From: Cladorrhinum sp. PSN259
Lineage: Eukaryota; Ascomycota; Sordariomycetes; Sordariales; Podosporaceae
Assembly (NCBI GenBank): GCA_033725935.1
Contig: MU867119.1
Coordinates: 1-64,000 of the forward strand
DNA length: 64,000 bases
Reading direction: 5' to 3'
A program made the position numbers and the translations under genes. How positions within the stretch are numbered: position 1 is the first letter of the stretch; each line of letters begins with the position of its first letter. Of this stretch, positions 32,746 through 43,485 are shown piece after piece. Below the pieces are notes generated by a model. It ran no database searches. It was not told where the DNA came from and was given only the letters and a program-made list of their open reading frames with translations.

Positions 32746-33438
32746 TTTGGCAAGTGTTGGTCGATATGAGATATCTCCCCGACCACATAGAGAGTTAAGA
32801 GCCACTAGTGGAATAGGTAAGAAGCAGAAATTGTGTAGCATCTTTTTTCTTTTGATACTCAGTATCTGCTTTGTATAAGATATTCACTTTAGACATTCTT
32901 TAGTAGAACTATAGGCTATCACGGCCGGCAATCCCTATCGGTAGATCCATCAAGCATACTCTGGTATCGATCGTCCAAGAGCTGTGGTGTTGTCTTTACC
33001 CGGTTTTAGATTATACGATGCGGCTTAACCGACTCCTTATATCCCGTTTCGCTACCTCCAACCCAGCTTGCCATATGAGCCGAGTGCCACCGCACCTGCT
33101 CAGTGGAGCGGTTCTGGGGCGCTGGCATGGCAGTGACCGGGTCCTGAGCAACAATTAATTACCCGTTCGTTAGCGAACCAAGGGCTCGGATCCGAAGGAC
33201 GTAGAGGGGCATTCGGTATGACGCGATGCTCACTAATTCTATATGATCTTTCATTTCATGATAACATTACCTAAGCGTTATGGTTAATTCGCAGGAATAT
33301 CGCCGAGATACGTCCCTCGTTCGCCCTCTTAGCCTTTGCACATGATGTGAATCGAAATGGAAACGAGGAATGTTGTTTTATATTCTAGATAACCTCTAGA
33401 TTCGTGGTCATGCTTACAGACTTCTTTTGTCCAACTTT
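32746..33438. other. Intergenic, no gene seen
   Basis: It contains the 5' flank of the carboxylesterase and about 500 bp of moderately AT-rich DNA without a supported frame. A T/A-rich tract lies at about 32840-32890. Confidence 0.5.
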
Positions 33439-34450
33439 CTAGTTATTACTTTGGTCGTCTCGGTATAAGCGGCCCTTGTTATAGAAAGTGAAGACGATGC
33501 AGACAGACGTATAGACGAGAACAGTGAGAAAGTCTACCGCCATGAGGGCCAAAAAGGTAAATGACACAAAGTACCCATCAACAAAGAAAACTGAAACTGA
33601 AGAGACGCCCATGATGAGGATGCAGATAACCCACCATATCAATGACCTCGATACCGAGAGGGCATCCCTGGCTGTGTTGCTGGCCCCGGACGGAACCAAA
33701 CTAAACCGCCGTCCCTCGCTGACAAATCCGAGAAGCATGACCACGTAACATGCCGCTGGGTGTACGCCAAAGAAGGATATAAACAAATTAGGCAGAGCTT
33801 TGATTGCGCTGGCGGAGGTGTAGATTGATCCAAAAACGTATATGGTTAAGAAGATAATCCGAAACTCTGCCAGCATGATAAGGGAGAGCATCCACGGCTT
33901 TTGGTAGTAGTCTTGTTGAATAAGTGTTCCAAATCAGTCGTCAAGATTGGGGACGGCTGTTCGCCTGCGGCTCTTGGGCTGGGAGAGCTTAAAGCCGAGG
34001 AGACGCTGGGCTCGGGATTTTCAACTACTAAATGCGAGCAAAGGTCAGCTTAATGATGCCAGGTAGCAAAGGTGAAGTAGGATAGGTTCGAGTTAAGGTG
34101 GCGCTACTCACGTTCATGCGTACGGGGGGATGAACCCAGCGTCCGGACGAATGGTAGCACTACAGGTTGTATCAAGACGGCTACCCCTAGGAGGAGAGCA
34201 GCTATGAGAAAGACAGGAAAGTATTTGCTTAAAAGTAAATGAACTTTCGGCGTCATCGACTGTGATCCACACTGAGCATTGCAGATTGGAGTATGTACAT
34301 ACAAGGCACCCTAGATCCCAGACACAATGAGCCAATACATCTATAACATTGTTCATTACAGGTCAGTAAAAGGAGCAGCTGGGCTACATGGGCTACTGGC
34401 TTTGACAAACTTACCTCGGACGCCATTGAACTATATATAGTAATCGACAT
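33439..34450 (-). CDS. Small multi-pass membrane protein, exon structure partly resolved
   Basis: The last exon (about 33891-33439) encodes four hydrophobic segments (for example FRIIFLTIYVFGSIYTSASA and SLIWWVICILIMGVSSVSVF). Upstream, a first exon 34450-34415 (MSITIYSSMASE, GTAAGT donor) and an internal exon near 34270-34105 (VHLLLSKYFPVFLIAALLLG, ending at a GTGAGT donor near 34108) look genuine. A Ser/Pro/Glu-rich linker (ENPEPSVSSALSSPSPRAAG) follows near 34025. I could not join the linker to the last exon in phase without a stop, so an extra intron or a frameshift is likely. The product would be an integral membrane protein with five or more helices. No family is recognised, and decay is possible given the surrounding relics. 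Confidence 0.45.
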
Positions 34451-34624
34451 ATAGTCCGCCGAGAAGAAAACCGGCGAGGAGTTGTCTTGTGTAGAGATAT
34501 GAAAGCTACATCCCCGCGGGCCGCTGGCCTGTTTCAGACGAATGACGCTGACGGATCCGCTCAAACCAAGGCCTGTGCCCAGCAATGATCGCCCTACAGA
34601 CCGCTTGGCCAACTAATGACCGAC

Positions 34625-34677
34625 TATCTTACCTAGGCGTACTGCCTTGCAGTCTAAACCCTATCCGGTGCAGGTTG
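34625..34677 (+). repeat. Solo terminal-repeat copy of the 36922-37611 element
   Basis: This 53-bp stretch (GGCGTACTGCCTTGCAGTCT, then CTATCCGGTGCAGGTTG) is nearly identical to the right arm at 37559-37611 and, like it, is followed by TA. No matching left arm was found upstream, so it is a solo or truncated end. Confidence 0.7.
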
Positions 34678-35009
34678 TAATAATAATCCTAGGTAATCTA
34701 TATCAGATTCGATACATTTAACCGCCGAGTCTTTAGAGTCTGTAATTCTTATATGACTTAAAGGACCCGATGCTCCAGTCTCTCGAGTCTCCTCTGATTG
34801 GTTGCACAGGTACTTATGGGTCATGCTATCCCAAGCCTAATAATTAGCTGCCCCATTTCCTGCACGTCCCCCTCCTTTATGTCAGGTCGTGACACAACTT
34901 AATAAAGTTCCAAATCTCTTAAGCACTATTAACTCAGTCTTTAACAACTCTCAACTTTTGTGTACAGGCTGAAACCAGGACCTCTAGTTAATAGGAACGA
35001 GGATCTCAG
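34678..35009. other. Intergenic, AT-rich, no gene seen
   Basis: AT-rich DNA lies between the solo repeat and the CorA-like gene. It presumably includes that gene's promoter. Confidence 0.45.
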
Positions 35010-36387
35010 ATGGAAGGGTTATGCAAACTTGGCACCTCGCTCGAATTTCCACTCACCTTTGACGGGCGGGGTGTCGAATTCCCCGCAGTTACCATAATAA
35101 CCGCACTTAACGGCAGCCAGACAAAGATCCAGCACACGATTCTCAAGGAGACTGACCTTCCGAGCTTCTTCCACGACGATCCAAGCACTCTTACCCCTTC
35201 CCTCCGCCTAGCATCCATCCCTGTCAGCGGACCGGGCCACATCCTCATATCCCGCACAACCTTCGAAGCCACCCTCCGTGCTATCGGCGTTGATCCCTGG
35301 GTCGAACACCACTTGCGAACCCTTCCTTACGGCTTCCACCACTCCGACAAGATCGCCTCCCCCGGTTTCCTCCCCACATACTTCCTCGGCACCTCCTTCG
35401 TCTGGTCCCTCTGGACAACGCAGTACTTGATTCCCTCTCAATCATTCACTACCAAATGCCTCATTCTCAACCCAGCAGGCGCCCGCTTCTCCACTACCAG
35501 CGCGGCTAACCTCGCTGTAGGAGGGGAGTCTTTCCGGCATCTTACAGCGTTCTTTAGGGCACTTGATGCTTTCAAAGGGGATGCACATTCAGCGCTGTGT
35601 CTACCTTTTGTATTTACAGTAAACGCGTTCCGGTGGCGGGAGCAGAGTATTCTATCCGTGCTGGATGTTGTGCGTATGGTGGAAATAAAAACTGGGCATG
35701 GGAGTTGGGGATCAGGGCGGTTTCAGGAGAAGAGGGAAGGGATAACGGAGTTGACAGCTAACCTGGGACAGGCCGGGAATACGGTAGGAAATACGGTGAA
35801 GCATTTGGGAATTATGAGGGAAGTGTTGGATTACTTAGAGGCAGTGGAGGTGGGGATAAGGGTGGAGAGGGCGGAGAGAAACGAGAGTGTAAGGGGGAGC
35901 GATGAGAGTATTGTTAGGGCGGTTAGGACTTTGACAAGGCAGTGTGCGAGTTTGAGAGAGCAGTGTAGGTATTTGGAGGGGAGAATTAGGAATCAGAGCT
36001 CGGTAGTAAGTTCTGGTCGAGATTTAAGGGGGTAAGGAAGTTTTCTGACATAGGCTTTAGCTATTTGCGTTCCTTACCCACGAAGATTCGAAGATTAACA
36101 TCGAGGTTGCTAACGCGAGTAAAGCCTTAGCAGAGGCTACGGCAAGGGATAGCTCCTCGATGAAGACGATTGCCATCCTCACCATGGCTTTCTTGCCAGC
36201 AACGTTCTTTGCCGCTTTGTTCTCCGTTCCCTCGTTAGGCTGGTCTGAGCCTGACAAGTTTTCTTTATATTGGGCATGTACAGTTTCAGTTACCCTTGGA
36301 ACGTTTGTTCTCTGGGTAGCTCTCACACAGCGAGAAGCCCTGAAGGTTGTTTTTGACAGCTGCGGCATACACTTTATGTCTTCTTGA
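35010..36387 (+). CDS. CorA-like transporter-family protein
   Basis: Exons 35010-36005 and 36061-36387 join at phase 0 (GTAAGT donor, TTCTGAC branch point, TAG acceptor) into 440 residues. The C terminus has the two-helix CorA-type membrane module: a cytosolic helix (NASKALAEATARDSSSMKTI), then AILTMAFLPATFFAALFSVP and a second membrane segment (ACTVSVTLGTFVLWVALTQR). The canonical GMN of bacterial CorA is replaced, as is usual in the fungal lineage-specific group. The N-terminal domain is fungus-type and ends in a coiled-coil-like stretch (RTLTRQCASLREQCRYLEGR). The family moves Mg2+ or other divalent cations, but fungal members with this layout have not been clearly shown to transport, so the function is inferred. 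The gene lies in an accessory region between copies of a TA-flanked repeat. Confidence 0.8.
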
Positions 36388-36921
36388 GGATACCTCAACG
36401 TTTTAATAGCTCTCCTAACAATACCCCATAAGTAGGCCTTTTAATGCAAGCTGTTAAGATGCGCCTATCCTTTAAGTGACTTTTAAGCTCTTAAGCAGCA
36501 GGTTATGCCCTACGTAAAGGAAGAATATATCGCCCCTGCTATTGAACTCAATATCGCCGAACGCTTTAAGCTAGCCAAAATATTCGTTACATAGCCGGAC
36601 GGCCTCGGTGGGAAGAACTGAAACAACTGCGGGTGCAGGCTGTCGAGTTTATAGTTAGCTTTATCTAAAGACGCAATATGCAAGTCTAGCGACGACAATA
36701 TAATGGACCTGGTAAGTCGGTACTTTAAGGACCGACATCGATACGAGACCATTTGAAAATCCTATTATTATTACTTAGCTGATTTCGTTCTAGCAGATCT
36801 TAAATTAAGACTCGCTAACGGCTAACTACCTCAGGTTTATATACTTCGTAGCTAAGAAGGGCATCCCGTAGTCCCTACTATACCCGGTAAGATACTAAAG
36901 CAACTCCAGCGATCAATATTA
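36388..36921. other. Gene-poor AT-rich DNA, possible relic
   Basis: There are many stops in all frames and a C-to-T-like bias, the look of a sequence damaged by repeat-induced point mutation. No family could be recognised. Confidence 0.4.
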
Positions 36922-37611
36922 CAACCTGCACCGGATAGGATATAGATTATAAGGCAGTACGCCTGGGTAAGATGACAGGGTAATCCAAGATTATAAGACG
37001 CTCTCAGACGGTATTAATCATTATTGTTAAGCTGCAGGGTCTCTACTGGGCTCAGTAGTAAAGACTAAGCTACAGGGAGCTGTGCCCTATAGAGGTGCGT
37101 AGCGGAAGCGTTGCTGACCTGGGACTTCATCCATATCCACGAAAGGGGGCTTGAAGTCGCTCATGAGGGAAGTCGCAAAGTAGCTCGGCGAGTTCCGTGC
37201 ATTGTCGTACCGCCGTCTCCCGCTGGCTACATCGAAGAAGCACTTTGCCGCCAAAGAGGGGTCAGCAGCCGTTACCTCTCGAAGAACTGGCACTAGCAAA
37301 GCGGATGACTCAATGTCCAATTGGGGCGCGGCCAGCATATGCGCTGGGCCAGTTAAAGAAGATAGTCGGCACCTCGGCCACTAGCCGCATCACAAACAGT
37401 ATCGTCATGAAGGTAACCCGCCAGGCTCGCTCATGTGGATGAAGATGTAGATGTTTGCGGAGAAATATCAGGCTGCGAGCGATACTTTATAGAGCAACCT
37501 GTTGTTGACAGTGACCGACCCCGTCTGAGAGCGTCCCATAACCTTCGATTATCCTGTCATCTTACCCAGGCGTACTGCCTTGCAGTCTGTATCCCTATCC
37601 GGTGCAGGTTG
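36922..37611. mobile_element. 690-bp TIR element with TA flanks, carrying a gene fragment
   Basis: Left arm 36922-37011 and right arm 37521-37611 are inverted copies of about 90 bp (CAACCTGCACCGGATAGG at the outer end, GACGCTCTCAGACGG at the inner end). Both outer ends abut TA (36920-36921 and 37612-37613), the target duplication of Tc1/mariner-like elements. No transposase is present, so it is non-autonomous. The interior on the minus strand has protein-like sequence: WRVTFMTILFVMRLVAEVPT at about 37415-37355, then in another frame VLREVTAADPSLAAKCFFDV and SPSYFATSLMSDFKPPFVD (37338-37087). This suggests capture of part of a host gene. The element family is inferred from TA and arm length only. 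Confidence 0.65.
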
Positions 37612-37731
37612 TAACATAAAGGTAAAGTCCGAATGTAAGGTCCCACTGCCAGCACGGAAAACTGGTCTTGGCAAATTACACATTTTGTCCCATAACTCTT
37701 CGGCATTGGCTACAGGCCGTGGCGGGGATGG

Positions 37732-38794
37732 GTGGGATATCTAGGGCATAGGCCAAATAAAGCAAGGAGCGTGTCGCACCGGGGGAGACGCAGGTTATAC
37801 GAAGACACTTGCGGGAAAGTCAAAGCGATCAATCTCGCCGGACACGTTCTCACTAACGGCCCAAGTACCATATTATTGAGTGCCAGCAACTACTGCATGC
37901 AGTGTCTATCAGCTCTTGACCGATGCAGCCTATATTTCAACTCCACCATCGCCATTCTTATGGACATGGCAAATACCGCGAAGCTCGTTGCTATACTTCT
38001 TGTTTTTACTTATGTTGGAGAACAACCTCTGCTAACGATTGGCGACGCCGTCCAATCTTTCGTTCGGAACCTGACGAAACAACATCGGGGTTGGGTTTTG
38101 CGGGCCGTGCCGATTTTATTTCCGCTCCCAGTAGGAAATGGCCGGGGAGGAAGTGCTATTATAACGCCACCAGAAAACGGCGGTAGATCGCGGCGGGACG
38201 CCTCCGTATCATCTATACCGTTTTATTATACGTCCCATTCCCCATTCTACTCAAAGCCCCGTATATGACTATCTAGGTCAAGGGTTGACTCGCAACTTGA
38301 ACCAACTGCACAGCTACGGCCTGATTCTAGGCACCTGCCGATGTTTCTTCGAATTGGGCGTTTCCCTCTTCGAGTTCAAAAACAACAGCAGCGAAAGCTG
38401 GTCCGCAATCTTCTTCGGCACCGCCGACAGCCGAACCATTCTCACCGCCGGCAGCCGCGGCTCCAAAGGATCATCACTCTTCACCGAGGACGGCGGCACC
38501 TCCATTCCCATCCTCTCGGCCATCTTCATCGCCAGTGTATGCCAGCCAGTGATCTCGGTCGCCTACTTCCTGTACAACACCCTATTCACAGCCATGACCA
38601 TGGCCACCGAGTGGGACAGCTTCGCCGTCCATCGGACGCCCCTTTGCGTTTCGTCCCCCTCACATGGCGCCCAGCTCTTCTCGCAAGTACAATGGACTTG
38701 GAGGACGGAGGTAAACAGCCAAGTATGGCTTCGGGTCGCCGCCGCCTGGGATGATGACGACCTCGGCCAAGGCCGTGACGCCCAGGAAGAGTGA
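37732..38794 (+). pseudogene. Collapsed DUF6536-type membrane-protein gene
   Basis: Several blocks of the fungal DUF6536 family are present, but the stretches between them are missing. They are RLYEDTCGKVKAINLAGHVL and ILLSASNYCMQCLSAL (about 37790-37920), a short LYFNSTIAI block, FTYVGEQPLLTIGDAVQSF (about 38005-38070) and, in a second frame, WSAIFFGTADSRTILTAGS and VAYFLYNTLFTAMTMATEWD then SFAVHRTPLCVSSP (38400-38660). In intact relatives about 60-100 residues separate these blocks. Frames change and the C-terminal end is lost after GAQLFSQ. Internal deletions plus frameshifts explain the pattern better than introns. The family recognition rests on memory of the SASNYCMQCLSAPTR-type signature. 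Confidence 0.6.
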
Positions 38795-39189
38795 GGGCTG
38801 AGAGCAGCATATTGGCGCTGTGTGCTGTTGCTTGTTGATGAGTGGAGCGAACGCGAGACCACATGCACCGCCTCAAGTCCCACCCAATGAGTTACATCTT
38901 CCCAGGGCATGTGAACCTATTTATTGCCAGCTAACGTTACTTGCAGTCATTCCTCCTCTTAGCCACACACTGAATCGGGCTCGGTTAGGTACGCGGGCAG
39001 GTACTGTAGCATGCTAGGAATCAGGCTAATAGAGACTGAGCAAGATATGTTCAGCTCGCCCGAGTCGTTTCCATCGGCGTTTGCTACCCGGTTGTTGGAT
39101 TAATTGACCACGTTGGTACCTTCTTTCCTCGAACATCTCCTGGTCTTGCCACTGATCTGCAAAATCACCCATCGTTATTCATTTTCATC
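38795..39189. other. Intergenic, promoter of the secreted protein at 39190
   Basis: No coding frame is supported. The last 60 bases are CT-rich and end in an ATTTTCATCATG start context. Confidence 0.45.
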
Positions 39190-40373
39190 ATGCAAAACAC
39201 TCTTCTCTCAGTCATTCTGGCCACGGCTGCCACGGGTTTGCTTGCAGAGGCCGCCCGGCCATGCGCCAACCCTCGGACCGGAGCAAACTTTCAGTACCTG
39301 CTAGGCAATGTGCGGTACGACGGCCCCGACCCGAGCGTGAACGGCGGGCTGTCGACCATCGCAGTGAGCCTCCAAAGTCCTACCCACACTACCCTGTATA
39401 ATTGTGTCGCCATGTGGCCCGAGGCATGGGCTGGCTGGTACAACAACGGTAGTAGTCCGGTGTGGGCTGACTGCGCCTTCACCGGCGCAGGGTCCGGGCA
39501 AGACGAGATCGTGTCGTTCGCCGTCGACTGGAGGAAACAGAGGATCTATTTGGCACATATATTTGCCTGCTCCGATAAACCAGGGTGAGTACCGCCTTAT
39601 TTGTCCATGTCAGCCGGGCTTGCTGGCCCGCCGTTCGCAAAACCAAACCTTTTGTTCAAACCGTAGATCATTGACACAGCCGTTTGAGGAACTTTGGCTA
39701 ATTGGTACAGATCCGAGGGGTTGGCGGCTGGGACCAACACGCTGAACCTCAACTGCACCACAGCAACAGACGGGAGCAACCACTGTATCCCCAGGGACAC
39801 GAAGGACGGCTCTCCCGCTTTCAGTCCCATCATCACCACTTTGGCACAGGCCCCGCTCAACGCAACATTGAGATGCGAAGCCCCGAAGCCTTACCAGTCG
39901 TGGAAGCTCCAGGACTGGGTGCGGTACGTCGAGTTGCACCCCGGAGCTAGCCCGGGAGGCGGCAAGCCTGATTCCCAGAGCGGCCCGTCCTTTAAGCTCG
40001 TCAGCATCCCGGGCGGCAACTCGATGAACTGCACGACATCGGAGCCATGGAAGCAAACCAATGGCACGTCCGTGGGAAAATGCCAGTCCGCGAATCCGGG
40101 GATACCCGCGGCAAGCTTTTCGTTCGATTCCGATCTCGACATTCTCAGCATTTCTCAGCACTCCAAATGCACCGATTCGTAAGTCTACCTAGTCCAAGTG
40201 CTGTAAGTTCTTTACGTTGGGTGGCGTCTAACGAGTGGATGACAAGCAGACTTCGCAACGATCTTGCTGGCGTGTTTTACATGCAGGACTCATGCCAGCG
40301 CGGCGTCAACGGCGACCGATTTCAGATCGCCTGCACCTCGGGCCCGGTTTGGATCGGCATGGAAACCTTTTAG
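39190..40373 (+). CDS. Secreted cysteine-containing protein, unknown
   Basis: Three exons, 39190-39584, 39711-40178 and 40250-40373, all joined at phase 2 with GTGAGT/GTAAGT donors and CTAAT or CTAAC branch points, give 328 residues. The signal peptide is MQNTLLSVILATAATGLLAE. The mature protein has about ten Cys residues and several N-glycosylation sequons (NGS, NCT, NAT, NGT). It has repeated Trp/aromatic segments such as YNCVAMWPEAWAGWYNNGSS and CEAPKPYQSWKLQDWVRYVE. The C terminus is DRFQIACTSGPVWIGMETF. This is a fungal extracellular protein. No enzyme motif or named family is recognised, and a wall-associated or effector-like role is only a guess from composition. Confidence 0.72.
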
Positions 40374-41808
40374 GCCGTAGCCTACCATGTAACCAGGTAA
40401 CCAGCGGTTTCTATGCCAGATGGATTACTACCTATATATTCAGGGAAAACTTAACGATCTGGAAGTTACCCCTAGTCGAAAGGCCTCCGAGCTTGACTTG
40501 TAGTGTCCTGTACCTGAGGAACACCTGGTTATTGCACTGTGCCTAGAACCCTACTTGATGTCTGCGCTTCAGAATCAGCTCCTGGAGCAGGGTTTTAAGC
40601 ACTAATAATGGTGATCGGAATCGAGCAACCTCGAAGTCGTCTCTGCCACCAGAGATGGCTCCCAAGACCGTCACCCTTAAGTAACATTGCTTGTTGCCGC
40701 CACTGGATAGAGTTAGATGTGACTGGTCGGGCGAGCAATGAACGGTTGGATCCAACTCTCGCCGACACAGGAAGGAGTAGGCTTTGGGGGTATCAGTTTG
40801 AGTTCCCGCCTGGGGATCAGCTTGAGAAGAAACCAGGGTTGCTTTTTTTTTTCTTTTTTTTTCTTTTTTTTTTTTCTTTTGTTCACTGCTTGGCACAACA
40901 GGCGAGCGCGGTTCGAGGCTAGAACGGCGTGCCGTAGTAGCAGCACAGTGTATCCGTATCGTACGACTGCTTGTTGTTGAGAGCTGATAAGGGTGTGATT
41001 GTGGCTTCCATCTATGTTTCGAGTTCTACCGATGGCTTGGCTCTTGAGCGACCTATTTTACATGTAGTCTTGATAAAAACGTGTTGCCTTCAATCCCATG
41101 TCTGTGCATCTAACCATTCGATAGTGTGAAGAATGCCGTAATTAGCGAGATACGGTATAACTGGCTGAGTTTAAGGTACTCAAAGTCAGCAACCCATACC
41201 AGGATACCAGAAATTATACGATGAACTAGGGCTGCGGGACGCGGCCACTTCTATGCAGACAGGACAACGACCCGACCAACCAGGGCTCTTACCCACATAC
41301 CCAAACAAAGAAAGATGCCTCCTTCAAAGGCTTCCGGCGCGTCATGTGTCGGCGACGAACTACTATGAGCAAAATGCAGATCGGCCGTAGAGGGATGTAG
41401 TTAAAATCTGAACGCGTCGTAGACTGACTGGAAAGTGCAGTGGTAGTGTGAATATCAATTGCCTGAATCGACTAAATTGCTTGAGCAAAAAAAGAAAGAA
41501 AAAAGAAGGAAAAAAGAAAGAAAAAAGAAAGAAAAAAGAGAAAAAAGAGAAAAAAGAGAAAAAAGAGAAAAAAGAGAAAAAAGAGAAAAAAGAGAAAAAA
41601 GAGAAAATTGAAAGTATAGTTGAGACGAAATCGTGAATCATTGGTACTATTGAGCACGGAGTCTAATACCGCCAGTCACATATCATCAGCGCCGGCGCAG
41701 TCGTGACCACTGCAGCAACAGACCTGTCCCTTCCAAGCAACCGCCAAATCACTGGCGCATCCAAGTATTCTATTTTGTTATTATTGAGAGCGTTAGTACC
41801 AAGTTTCT
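40374..41808. other. Intergenic with simple repeats, no gene supported
   Basis: It contains a T-rich tract at about 40842-40878 and the purine minisatellite at 41489-41610. Frames present in this stretch are broken or low-complexity. Confidence 0.5.
41489..41610 (+). repeat. Purine minisatellite, AAAAAAGAG units
   Basis: Irregular AAAAAAGAAAG words change into about eight perfect copies of the 9-base unit AAAAAAGAG from about 41532. The array spells Lys/Glu or Phe/Ser runs in translation but is not coding. Confidence 0.85.
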
Positions 41809-42306
41809 TCACAATTCCATCATCCAAAGTTCTTGGGGGCCGGGAGAGAAACTTGCTTCGCAGAACTTGACAATGTTCCGGTCCCAATAGACGCCAGGCG
41901 GGAAGTCGTCGGGCTTTCTGAATCGCCCCCACGTAAGTTCGCCGTTAAATGCCCAGAGCTCCTCGTCACCTCGAGGCAAGCGGCCGCCTTCCTCGTAGTA
42001 GCGTAGGTAGGCCTCATAATTGATGTGCTGTTCCGGTCGCTCGTTTGCTTCTATTAACTGGCGGAACAGGGCGATTCTGGCGGCCCTTTGGTGGTTCTCG
42101 ACGTCGCCGTTTGGGCGAATCTTGGTCACGGTTATTAAGCCGTCGGCGGCGCCCCTTTGCATTCTGTATCTGGTCAGGTGTGCGTCCGGGCCCGTATCCA
42201 TGAATTCGGGAGGTACGGAGAGGCCGACAGAAGCTGGGAAGACTGCTGTCGTCACCTCAGCTTGGCCATCCCTCGCGCTGCTTCCGCTACCACTGCTGTT
42301 GCTCAT
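41809..42306 (-). CDS. Hypothetical protein, 165 residues
   Basis: This single-exon frame opens with MSNSSGSGSSARDGQ. The body is balanced and charged, with conserved-looking aromatic motifs (INYEAYLRYYEEGGRLPRG; EELWAFNGELTWGRFRKPDD) and it ends in SPGPQELWMMEL. No signal peptide or membrane segment is seen, so it is probably cytosolic or nuclear. No domain is recognised. The coding look (codon composition, no low complexity past residue 15) supports a real gene, but it could be lineage-specific. Confidence 0.55.
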   Translation of the reverse strand: MSNSSGSGSSARDGQAEVTTAVFPASVGLSVPPEFMDTGPDAHLTRYRMQRGAADGLITVTKIRPNGDVENHQRAARIALFRQLIEANERPEQHINYEAYLRYYEEGGRLPRGDEELWAFNGELTWGRFRKPDDFPPGVYWDRNIVKFCEASFSPGPQELWMMEL

Positions 42307-43485
42307 CGTGGCTTAGAAATGTCCGGACTCGAGACGGCACGGGAAGTAATCATTCAATGTTGCTGTCGGTCGCGTTTGGGTCGGTTTTTGGTTGTAACAA
42401 GGTTTTGACATTGGAGGGGTTGTAGCTCGTAGGGTGATGTTGGTGAGCGCCTGACCGCCATTAATACTTCGCCGTACGTCTACTTATCTAATACGCTTCC
42501 TAAATATACCTACTAACATATGCTTTTAAGAAGGGTAAATTACGGACGCTCTAAGAGAAGATTTTTTTAATGGCAGACTACCTTTATATTTTGAAATGTT
42601 ACCTATTTGGTGCCGCCGCTAGTATTTATTTTTACATGTTCGCTTTCTTGTCATCCTCTATTTAGCTCCTTTGTCTTTCCAAAGTCGGGCGTCTTAGTGA
42701 TAAGTGACCAACTGAAATCATTACCCAACAATGAAAAGAAATATAAGCATAATCTTAGTTTTAGTCCTAATTAAACCTTCTCCTGCAGTCTGATTGCGTA
42801 CTCCAGTCGGTTACGTGAGGGCGCCAATGTTGTGGATGGTCGGAACAAGCAGGTACAGGATCGGATCCAGAAGCACAACTTTTGCCCACTTAAAACCGAC
42901 TCCAATATGCACTAGTAGCGTAATCACATATTTAGAAGAAAATGTGCTCTTGAATTGAATCCCATGTAGTACTCTAGAGTTCTAGATAATCTAGAAATAT
43001 GTTGAAATAGTTTGTAAAGGCAAAAAAAAGCAAAATGCCAAAACGCCATGCCCGACGCCCTTTGAAATTTCCCAAAAATAAATCCCAAGATGCTGTTTCT
43101 CTCCAAAAGCTTTCATCCATCCATCATACCATGTGAAATAAATGGCATATCCCATCGGTCTATGTAAAAACCCATGCTTAAAATTTCATTTCCAGCATCA
43201 ATGCGTCCATCATTTGGTTTTTCTTTTCTCCCATTAGATCCTGCACCATCATCAGAGGGACAGGGAGTCCTCGTTCCTCAGGTTGGGCGTCCCAGCTGCC
43301 CCTGGCAGGAGCTGTTTTTGTTCGTATTTTCATAGGGCAGCCTCGAAGTGCTCATGGCAATGAGCCAAGAACTCTCGCTTTCCTTCTAGAACCCAATATT
43401 CCAGAAAGAGACTCCAAAGAAACTTTCCGTAGCCTCAATGGGCTCAATATCCATAGCCAAAGCATACCAAAATTGCTCTCCTCCT
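42307..43485. other. Intergenic, AT-rich, no gene seen
   Basis: About 1.2 kb of AT-rich DNA lies between two minus-strand genes. The left end should hold the promoter of the 165-residue gene, and 43150-43485 is the likely 3' untranslated region of the next one. Confidence 0.5.

Noticed and set aside
41363..41660. Open frame of Phe/Ser (minus) or Lys/Glu (plus) repeats
   Set aside because: It is translation of the purine minisatellite, not a gene.
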